Shown piece by piece: positions 17,838 through 24,443 of a stretch of 64,000 nucleotides of DNA. The notes beneath the pieces are model-generated. The model saw only the letters and a list, made by a program, of their open reading frames with translations, did no database searches and was not told the origin of the DNA. Position 1 is the first letter of the stretch, and each line of letters opens with the position of its first letter. Position numbers and translations under genes: made by a program. This DNA comes from CAIZGX01 sp964511555 (GTDB lineage Bacteria > Bacteroidota > Bacteroidia > Flavobacteriales_D > Sanyastnellaceae): positions 19,197 through 83,196 of the forward strand of contig CAZEFR010000006.1 in NCBI GenBank assembly GCA_964511555.1, given 5' to 3'.

Positions 17838-18380
17838 TTATTGGTAGTATGGTGAAATCATGTAATAAACAACTACGCCAGTTACTGCGACATAAAACCA
17901 AATGGGCCATGTATACCTTGCTAATTTCTTATGAGCTGAAAATTCAGCAATAAGCGCTCGGTAAGCCGTTAAAAGTATAAAAGGAAGAATGATTGCGGCA
18001 AGTACAATATGAGTTGAAAGAATGATAAGGTACAACGGTCTCATTGCGTTATCTTTCGGAAATTCGGTTTCACCCGCAAACATGTGGTGCCCAATGTACG
18101 TAACAAGAAAAACCACACTCAAAAGAATTGCGCCTTTCATGAACTTTTTGTGCAATTCGAAATTCTTCTTTTTTACAGCCACTAATGCAGCAACCAACAA
18201 TATAGAAACTGTACCATTGATAAGTGCATTCGCCTTTGCCAACAGATGAACATCGAAGCCCAAGTTTACGTCTGTAAACTTCAAATAGCGCAGCGACACA
18301 ACTACAAGAAAAACTACTGCGGATACAGTATAAATCAATGATTTCGCTAATTTGTCGTTCTTTTTCAATTCTGCTTTCAT
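17838..18380 (-). CDS. DUF420 membrane protein, cytochrome oxidase assembly (CtaM-like)
   Basis: The 180-residue protein has about five membrane helices and the family's histidine features: FDVHLLAKANALINGT (about 42-57), KKFMKGAIL, YIGHHMFAGE (about 95-104), the helix LYLIILSTHIVLAAIILPF and RYTWPIWFYVAVTGVVVYYMI at the end. DUF420 proteins include Bacillus/Staphylococcus CtaM, needed for maturation of heme A-containing oxidases. Its place between SCO and the small CxxC gene, downstream of oxidase subunits, supports the same role here. The gap to SCO is four bases. The biochemical function of the family in Bacteroidota is not established. Confidence 0.9.
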   Translation of the reverse strand: MKAELKKNDKLAKSLIYTVSAVVFLVVVSLRYLKFTDVNLGFDVHLLAKANALINGTVSILLVAALVAVKKKNFELHKKFMKGAILLSVVFLVTYIGHHMFAGETEFPKDNAMRPLYLIILSTHIVLAAIILPFILLTAYRALIAEFSAHKKLARYTWPIWFYVAVTGVVVYYMISPYYQ

Positions 18381-18384
18381 CGTA

Positions 18385-19047
18385 TTATTTCTTAAGTAAC
18401 AAATGTAAATCTATAAACAGCTGATCCACCGCTTTTGTTGAGGTTCCGTCGTAATATCCTCGAATTCTACCTTCTTGATCGATAAGTGCTATTTGATCGG
18501 TATGAAAAAATCCACCTTGTGCTGTATCCGAAGGGAAAGCTGTGAGTTTGTATCCTTCTTTGGCTTGCCAGTATATATCTTCCGCTTTTCCGGTAACAAA
18601 ATTCCAATTTGAAAAATCCGCGCCCATGCGGCTTGCGTAGGCCTTCAACGTTTCAGGGGTGTCATTTTTCGGATCAACTGTATGTGAAAGAAAAACGACT
18701 TGATCGTTGATATTCTCTGATTTCACTGAATGCTGTAATCTTGCCATTTGAGAAGAAAGCATGGGGCAGATACTCGTGCAATTTGTAAAGAAAAAATCTA
18801 TGATGGCAATCTTTCCTCGCATGAAATCATAGGTAATGATTTCTCCATCTTGATTTGTAAACGCAAACAGAGGAATGGGATCGTAAACTGTATCTGAGAT
18901 GCCCTCTCCCTTCTCGTTGTATTTGATTTCAATCCCGAAATCACCGAAGTAAGGCAATGTCTTTTGCTTTTGTTCTGGTGTTTTCACAGAATCTGTGCAT
19001 GCTACAAGAGCAATGAATGCGATAAGAAAAATACGTTTAGTACCCAC
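18385..19047 (-). CDS. SCO family copper chaperone for cytochrome oxidase
   Basis: The 220-residue thioredoxin-fold lipoprotein (probable lipobox ALVAC, Cys17) keeps the copper ligands of SCO1/SenC: Cys90 and Cys94 in FFTNCTSICPM and His182 in GGFFHTDQIALID. SCO proteins deliver copper to, or reduce, the CuA site of oxidase subunit II in the periplasm. The start appears to be GTG at 19047, which begins a good signal peptide and overlaps the preceding gene by 11 bases. The neighbours (oxidase subunits, DUF420) agree. An intact SCO lies directly after a SCO-like gene that has lost its cysteines. Confidence 0.92.
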   Translation of the reverse strand: MGTKRIFLIAFIALVACTDSVKTPEQKQKTLPYFGDFGIEIKYNEKGEGISDTVYDPIPLFAFTNQDGEIITYDFMRGKIAIIDFFFTNCTSICPMLSSQMARLQHSVKSENINDQVVFLSHTVDPKNDTPETLKAYASRMGADFSNWNFVTGKAEDIYWQAKEGYKLTAFPSDTAQGGFFHTDQIALIDQEGRIRGYYDGTSTKAVDQLFIDLHLLLKK

Positions 19048-19678
19048 GCTTGATCTTTCTCTTTTTATTCAAAATAGCAACATCCTCCATTAGATTTTCA
19101 AAGTGATACTCTGTATTTCCATAGAGCCCTCTGATATGACCTGACTCGTCAACCAATCGAAAGACCGCTTCTTTTTTCAAGTCATTAATGAAAAAACCGT
19201 TCCGAACAAACGAATCCATTGCGGCGGAATCTCCTTGAAGAAACTGCCACTTTTTTTTGTTATTGGAGTAACGTAAGTTCTGATCTAGGTAGTCTTTCAC
19301 CGCTGCGGAATCGTTGTAACCATTTGGATCGAAGCAAACGATATAAATATCAGGCTCCATGCGGAATTTAAAATTCGGTATAAGCAGGCGCTCTGTGATT
19401 TTTGGTAGATTTGGATCTTGGAAATCTACAAAAGCAGCTATCCATATCTTCCCCATTAACGAATCTCTGTTTATGAGTTCGTTATTTTGATTCATGAAAG
19501 CGAAATCGGGAATCTGATAGTCTGAGGACACGCAACCTGTGTCGCACGCAGGGCCGTAATACATAGGTTCACTAAAATTGTGTTTACCCATTGGTCCCAA
19601 AACGATCAGCAGGGTTAGCGGAATAAAAAAAAGCATACCCACCAATAGGATATACTTTTTAATCTTTTTTTTATTCAT
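19037..19678 (-). CDS. SCO-like membrane-anchored protein without the copper-binding cysteines
   Basis: Starting at ATG 19676-19678 the product has 213 residues: a basic N-terminus, one membrane helix (about 10-28), a short linker with CDTGC, and a thioredoxin-like domain. The domain parallels its SCO neighbour: IPDFAFMNQNNELINRDSL matches the strand before the active site, GKIWIAAFVDFQDPNLPKI stands where SCO has FFTNCTSICPM, and RLVDESGHIRGLYGN matches the last strands. The CxxxC is therefore missing and the C-terminal histidine is also not evident. CDTGC just after the membrane helix is a separate possible thiol site. The role is unknown; an assembly factor for the oxidase is the natural guess. 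Confidence 0.8.
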   Translation of the reverse strand: MNKKKIKKYILLVGMLFFIPLTLLIVLGPMGKHNFSEPMYYGPACDTGCVSSDYQIPDFAFMNQNNELINRDSLMGKIWIAAFVDFQDPNLPKITERLLIPNFKFRMEPDIYIVCFDPNGYNDSAAVKDYLDQNLRYSNNKKKWQFLQGDSAAMDSFVRNGFFINDLKKEAVFRLVDESGHIRGLYGNTEYHFENLMEDVAILNKKRKIKRGY

Positions 19679-19688
19679 TTTCTTCTGC

Positions 19689-20066
19689 TTAGCCGAAGAC
19701 GTTATGACCAATTTGCATGCTTATACCTTCATACAAGCCTATAAAAATAAGATACATAATGAATATGGCGTAAGGAAGAAGAACAACGTACTTCAAGTTC
19801 TTTCTTTCTTCACCAAGATGCATGAAAATCAATACAATGTAGGCAGCCTTTACAAGTGTTAGCACCAAGAACGTTAATTTAATTGCTTCCCAGGCGAAGG
19901 TTCCATTTCTTTTGAATGCAACACCCATGAGCACCTCTATTAGCGTAATTACTGTAAGAAGGATGGTTACTGTGTAAAGCTTTTTACGAATTTGCCTTCC
20001 AGCCGCTTCGTCGTGCTTTGCGTTTAGAGCGTAGCTCTCGTTTACAATTAAGTCGTCTCTTTCCAT
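19689..20066 (-). CDS. Cytochrome c oxidase subunit IV family protein
   Basis: From the ATG at 20064-20066 the product has 125 residues with three membrane helices: LYTVTILLTVITLIEVLMGVAF, a second within AIKLTFLVLTLVKAAYIVLIFMHL and a third in VVLLPYAIFIMYLIFIGLYEG. The middle helix with FMHL is the signature of the caa3/bo3-type subunit IV (CyoD-like) family. It is a structural subunit without cofactors. It follows the first subunit III gene by 13 bases. An upstream in-frame ATG would overlap subunit III and add an unlikely N-terminus, so I rejected it. Confidence 0.9.
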   Translation of the reverse strand: MERDDLIVNESYALNAKHDEAAGRQIRKKLYTVTILLTVITLIEVLMGVAFKRNGTFAWEAIKLTFLVLTLVKAAYIVLIFMHLGEERKNLKYVVLLPYAIFIMYLIFIGLYEGISMQIGHNVFG

Positions 20067-20079
20067 GATGATGGTTTTA

Positions 20080-21102
20080 TTAGATAAGGTAGAAGAAGGT
20101 GAATACAAATACCCATACAAGATCTACGAAGTGCCAGTATAGACCAATTTTCTCAATCATCTCGTAATGACCGCGTTTCTCGAAAGTTCCTTTAACGGCC
20201 ATTAACCAAATGATTATGTTGATTAACACTCCTGAAAATACGTGAAACCCGTGGAAGCCTGTTACAAAGAAGAAGAAGTTAGCATACTGTTGTTGAATCG
20301 CATACTCATTCTTTTGCATATTCGCTCCGAAGGCCATAGAACCTGATTCCATTGCTGACCATATTTTCTTCGCGTCCTCTCCTTTCACCACAAGTTTGCG
20401 AAGATCTTTTCCGTCTTTGTGTTCGAGTGTGTACTTATTGAGAATGATTTCTTCTGGAACCATTGAATGGATATCTTCATGTGCTTCAGCAGCGTGTTCG
20501 CCATGTCCACCATGAGCGTCATGAGAAACAGGCTCTTCAGCCGCTTCCATTGCATGCTCATATTTATGACCGAAGTCGCTCGTCATGTGAACCCAAGAGC
20601 CGTTTTCCAACGTAATCTGATATGTATTTCCAGCATCATCGGAAGCAGCAACTGTCATCGGCTGATTAATTTGAAAACCACCACCTGAACCGTGAATGAA
20701 GTGAGACCATTCCCATGCTTGCGAACCAAGGAAGAAGAAACCACCAATAATTGTTATTCCCAACCATTTAACAACACCTTTCTTGTCCATGCGATGGCCC
20801 GCTTCAACAGCAAGTACCATTGTTACAGAAGAAACGATCAAGATGAAGGTCATAAGTGCCACGTACACCAGTGGGTAAGAACCATGCAACCCTGGAAGGG
20901 CTTCAAATACTTGCTCTCCCACAGGCCAAGGCTCGCTGCTTGCGTGTCGAATTACACCGTAAGCCGTGAGTAGTCCGCCGAATGTAAGGGCATCCGATAC
21001 AAGGAAGAACCACATCATCATTTTACCGTAAGAAACACTGAAAGGCGAGCGATTACCGCCCCATAATTCTTCAGTTGTTACATGTTCTGTTTGACCTGCC
21101 AT
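20080..21102 (-). CDS. Heme-copper oxidase subunit III with a His-rich insert
   Basis: Subunit III stabilises proton pumping in aa3/caa3-type oxidases. The family helices are clear: GKMMMWFFLVSDALTFGGLLTAYGVI, a second pair around residues 75-125, and after an insert FFFFVTGFHGFHVFSGVLINIIIWL, then GLYWHFVDLVWVFVFTFFYLI at the C-terminus. Between WEWSHFIHG (about 130) and the FHGFHV helix lies an insert of about 130 residues, including a stretch rich in His, Glu and Ala around HDAHGGHGEHAAEAHED. The 340-residue length is therefore well above the usual 200 or so. A second subunit III gene precedes it after 110 bases in which I see no further gene. Confidence 0.92.
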   Translation of the reverse strand: MAGQTEHVTTEELWGGNRSPFSVSYGKMMMWFFLVSDALTFGGLLTAYGVIRHASSEPWPVGEQVFEALPGLHGSYPLVYVALMTFILIVSSVTMVLAVEAGHRMDKKGVVKWLGITIIGGFFFLGSQAWEWSHFIHGSGGGFQINQPMTVAASDDAGNTYQITLENGSWVHMTSDFGHKYEHAMEAAEEPVSHDAHGGHGEHAAEAHEDIHSMVPEEIILNKYTLEHKDGKDLRKLVVKGEDAKKIWSAMESGSMAFGANMQKNEYAIQQQYANFFFFVTGFHGFHVFSGVLINIIIWLMAVKGTFEKRGHYEMIEKIGLYWHFVDLVWVFVFTFFYLI

Positions 21103-21212
21103 AATAGTAAACGAAATTTGGCTGCAATTTTACTTCAAAAGCTTCAAATTAGAAAAGAGAATCGGTATTTTTCACTATTTTGAATAATTCTGAATAAGGC
21201 TTTTGCTTGGAA

Positions 21213-21992
21213 TTAATAGATGTAGAAAATGAAGAAAAATAAGTATATCCAAAGAATACCCATGAAATGCCAATACATACCGTTGCTTTGTAGGCTAATC
21301 CAATTCTCTTTGTTCAGAGATCCCTTATTCAAGCGAAACAGATTCACTGCTAGATAGATGAGGCCAAAAAACAAGTGTGCAATGTGCAAATAAATGAGCA
21401 CGCTAAGCATTGCACCCGACGCATTAAAAGTTGTAAGTACCTCTAGTGTTTTATCTTCACGCGATTGGTCTGGGCGAATGAAATAATAATTCTCACCTTC
21501 TTTTGTCAACACTTGACCATTCAATTCGAAATAATAATTTTTTCCGTACTCGCCACTCAATTTACCGAGGGTGTTCCATCTCGATTGTTTTAGGCCTTGT
21601 TCTGTTTGGGTAATTGTATTCCCCATACCCATAGCCGCCATTTCGTTCCAACCCTTATTTTGGGTAAAAACAAAAGCCAGACCCAGAACTAGTGTGGCTA
21701 AAGTGCCATATAATGCTAAAGACTGTTTTCCTGCCTTCAACGCCTTTAGCGCGAAATAGAGTGTTGCACTGCTGAGGACAATGAGTGCATTTCCCACCCA
21801 AAAAATTACTGGGGGCTCAATATGAACCCAAAGTAGTTTTCCGTAGAGCACCATAATGGCGCTTGTGATACCGCCAAAAAGCATAACCACTGAAAAAATT
21901 AAGAACCAAACGATCATTTTCTTCGACCTAATTTTCACTTCAGGGTTGTGGTCTTCAAAGACATTGACTTGTTTAAAATTGTTGTTTTCCAT
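21213..21992 (-). CDS. Heme-copper oxidase subunit III, second copy
   Basis: This 259-residue protein has the same fold as its downstream neighbour: SKKMIVWFLIFSVVMLFGGI near the start, a second helix pair in the 60-110 region, and SVLIYLHIAHLFFGLIYLAV with GMYWHFMGILWIYLFFFIFYI at the end. It also has an extra hydrophilic insert (about 120-185) carrying FELNGQVLTKEGENYYF, but without the histidine richness. Adjacent dissimilar subunit III genes occur in the oxidase clusters of Bacteroidota. It overlaps the heme O synthase gene by one base. Confidence 0.9.
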   Translation of the reverse strand: MENNNFKQVNVFEDHNPEVKIRSKKMIVWFLIFSVVMLFGGITSAIMVLYGKLLWVHIEPPVIFWVGNALIVLSSATLYFALKALKAGKQSLALYGTLATLVLGLAFVFTQNKGWNEMAAMGMGNTITQTEQGLKQSRWNTLGKLSGEYGKNYYFELNGQVLTKEGENYYFIRPDQSREDKTLEVLTTFNASGAMLSVLIYLHIAHLFFGLIYLAVNLFRLNKGSLNKENWISLQSNGMYWHFMGILWIYLFFFIFYIY

Positions 21993-22888
21993 TAGATTTT
22001 ATCTATTACGTATGCAATTTGAACAATGGGTAAATAAAAGAACGATGCAAACATAACCTTGCGCGCATTCAACAAAGTAGGTTCTTTAAAAAGTTTATAT
22101 GCCAGAAAAGAAATCCAAATACCAGCAATCGTTACAATCACTGCGGCAATATTTCCGACCATTGGGTTTTCCAAAGGCAAGGTCCACGGCAGAAGACTTA
22201 CTGGGATTAAGAAAAAGCTATATACCATTATTTGAAAAGCCGTTTTGATGTCTGGCATTCCGTTAAAAGGTAAAAGCTTGTAACCTCCTCGGTTGTAATC
22301 TTCGTGCGACACCCAAGCAATTGCCCAAAAGTGTGGAAATTGCCACATGAATTGCACCGCGAACAAAATTCCAGCTTCCAGTCCGAATTCATTTGTTGCC
22401 GCAACATAGCCAATCATTGGAGCAATTGCCCCGGGAAACGCGCCAATGAATACAGCCCATGGGGTAACTCTTTTGAGCGGTGTGTATACAAAAGCGTACG
22501 ATAAAAATGCAGCGAATCCAAGAATTCCTGATGCGGTGTTTAGGAAATAGAACAGGATAAAAATACCTGAGGCTGCGGCAGAAACTGATACGAACCATGC
22601 CGCAATTGGGGAAATTCTTTGCGTTGGCAATGGACGGTTTTTTGTGCGGTGCATTAGGGCGTCCCATTGGCGTTCGAGTACCTGATTGGCACCGTTACTT
22701 CCGCCCGTGAGAAGAAATCCTGCAAGAATTAACCAGCCTAACTTACTGAACTCCCATGAATCTACTCCCATTGCGTAGGAAAGAATACAGGAGACAACAA
22801 CAAGAAACGTCAAGCGCAATTTGAACAAATCCAGAGCGGCAAGCACTTTACCCATTAAACCTTTATTTTTCGATTCCGAAACTTCCAT
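21992..22888 (-). CDS. ctaB: Protoheme IX farnesyltransferase (heme O synthase)
   Basis: CtaB/CyoE is a UbiA-family integral membrane enzyme that puts a farnesyl group on heme B to make heme O, precursor of heme A. I start the 298-residue protein at ATG 22886-22888; an in-frame TTG at 22933 lies upstream of the promoter element and is unlikely. The first substrate-binding motif is NQVLERQWDALMHRTKNRPLP, where the usual first Asp of NxxxDxxxD is Glu. The second is in IAWVSHEDYNRGGYKLLPF. About eight to nine membrane helices follow the family pattern. It is the first gene of the oxidase assembly operon and appears to have its own promoter. Confidence 0.94.
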   Translation of the reverse strand: MEVSESKNKGLMGKVLAALDLFKLRLTFLVVVSCILSYAMGVDSWEFSKLGWLILAGFLLTGGSNGANQVLERQWDALMHRTKNRPLPTQRISPIAAWFVSVSAAASGIFILFYFLNTASGILGFAAFLSYAFVYTPLKRVTPWAVFIGAFPGAIAPMIGYVAATNEFGLEAGILFAVQFMWQFPHFWAIAWVSHEDYNRGGYKLLPFNGMPDIKTAFQIMVYSFFLIPVSLLPWTLPLENPMVGNIAAVIVTIAGIWISFLAYKLFKEPTLLNARKVMFASFFYLPIVQIAYVIDKI

Positions 22889-22904
22889 TACCGCCTTTTT
22901 TTTG

Positions 22905-22933
22905 CAAAAGTACTGCTTAATTTTCCTCAACAA
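22905..22933 (-). promoter_or_regulatory. Promoter of the ctaB/oxidase operon (TTG-N18-TACTTTTG)
   Basis: On the minus strand TTG (22933-22931) is followed after 18 bases by TACTTTTG (22912-22905), matching the Bacteroidota -33/-7 pattern at the expected spacing. The box ends 16 bases before the ATG at 22888 and rules out the upstream TTG as a start. It overlaps the end of the upstream gene. Confidence 0.6.
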
Positions 22934-24346
22934 TTAATAATCCCAACGACGAACTTGACGAAGTCCTTTGCGCACTCCAACCATGAGCCATGCTTCTTTG
23001 AAAGCATCTACTCTTCTGTCTTCCGAGCGATAGCGAGCAAATCCGAAAATCTCAAGCTGCGGAGAAACTTGATAAGCAGCTTCGGCATTTACAACAAATA
23101 GGGTACTTCTGTTTCCTTGAAGAATGTTGTTTCCGTATATGCTCCAAGGGTTCACATATGATTGGAAGATATTCCCGCCGACATTTTGCTGAGCATCTCT
23201 TCCGAATGCACCCCAAACAATGCTTGCCGTATAGTTCCATTTCTCGCGCTGGTATTGCGCTGAAGTATACCATTCATAAAAGTTTGCTCCCAACGGGTGG
23301 GCCAACGGCTGACCCATGTGTTCCCATGCCTGTATCTCACTTCCGTGGGTATAGGTAAAGGGTCTAACAAAAGACCACTCTGTTTGAAACAACAACCCTT
23401 TGATTTTTTTTGGTTCGATTTGAAGTCCGAATTGCATTCCGAACTTGTTACCCCACCAACCGTTTCTGTTTCGAATCTCACTCAGCAAAAATTCGTCGAG
23501 AATTAACTGACCGTAAAGCTGAAACTCGTCATTTGCTTTGTATCGAATTGAAGCGCCCAGCAGCACATTATCTGCCGACCCTTGAGAAAATTCAACAGGA
23601 CGATAAAATAAGAACGGGTTCAAATAATGGAGATCTAGTTCTCTTCGACTTGCAGAATCTCTTGCCTGCCAAACAACCATCTCGTGGGCAGAAACAGACC
23701 ATTTTCTATTGATCTTCCACTCGATTGTATGCACAGCAAAGTACTTAGGGTTCAATTCGAAGCGATTCTGTTCACGCTGGAGGCTATGTGTTCTTGACCA
23801 GAGGTTCGTGAAGGTTATTTTCTTTCCAATCTTCGTTTCCAGATGCATAAACGGAAGCGCACTTGCGCTGCTCGAAAGAATGAGTGAGCGGTATCCGTAG
23901 CCTAGGTTTTGTCTTGAATTACCTGCGGACCAGGTGAAGTGTTTGTTTAATTTTCTGGAATAAATTATTTCTGGAATAGCTGTGAAAGCGGTTGCTCCAG
24001 CGTCGGGCGAAAGCACCCTTCCAAAATTCGGAAGAATTCCCAGTGAATCTAAAAAACGTTTATTGAATGCAGGAAGATGAATAACAGCGCCGGTTAATGA
24101 CAGCGCTAACTTGTTTTTTTCATTTTGAAAAACATTGCTGTAGTTCAATATTGCTGAGTATCCCAAGTTGGAAATTTCGCGCGAACGATCTAACCCCGCC
24201 GCGACTTCAAAATTGAATTTTGAAATGACCGTGTCTTTTTCAACTTTTAATAACGTAGCGTAACGCAATTCATTGAACAAAGAGTCCTGCGTAAAGACGA
24301 CGTTAAGCACCGTTAAAAGCGAGAGTATAGCAATGATTTTTTTCAC
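22934..24346 (-). CDS. Outer-membrane beta-barrel protein, RemB/Wzi-like
   Basis: The 470-residue product has a signal peptide (MKKIIAILSLL to VFTQ; the start codon is GTG at 24344-24346) and then alternating amphipathic strands throughout. Its middle part has a pattern shared by flavobacterial gliding protein RemB and the Wzi-type capsule assembly family: LNPFLFYRPVEFSQGSADN, then YGQLILDEFLL, GWWGNKFGMQFG, FVRPFTYTHGS and QPLAHPLGANFYEW. Such proteins are thought to hold surface polysaccharide or take part in motility at the outer membrane. It is divergent from relA/spoT. No capsule genes lie nearby, so a gliding or adhesion role is equally likely. Confidence 0.75.
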   Translation of the reverse strand: MKKIIAILSLLTVLNVVFTQDSLFNELRYATLLKVEKDTVISKFNFEVAAGLDRSREISNLGYSAILNYSNVFQNEKNKLALSLTGAVIHLPAFNKRFLDSLGILPNFGRVLSPDAGATAFTAIPEIIYSRKLNKHFTWSAGNSRQNLGYGYRSLILSSSASALPFMHLETKIGKKITFTNLWSRTHSLQREQNRFELNPKYFAVHTIEWKINRKWSVSAHEMVVWQARDSASRRELDLHYLNPFLFYRPVEFSQGSADNVLLGASIRYKANDEFQLYGQLILDEFLLSEIRNRNGWWGNKFGMQFGLQIEPKKIKGLLFQTEWSFVRPFTYTHGSEIQAWEHMGQPLAHPLGANFYEWYTSAQYQREKWNYTASIVWGAFGRDAQQNVGGNIFQSYVNPWSIYGNNILQGNRSTLFVVNAEAAYQVSPQLEIFGFARYRSEDRRVDAFKEAWLMVGVRKGLRQVRRWDY

Positions 24347-24443
24347 GAGGGGAAGATAGAACAGTCTTTCAAAACATGCATTGTTAATAGGTAATAAGTT
24401 TCACATTTTTATGTTGAAAGAATAGATGTTAATTTGTGCTGAT

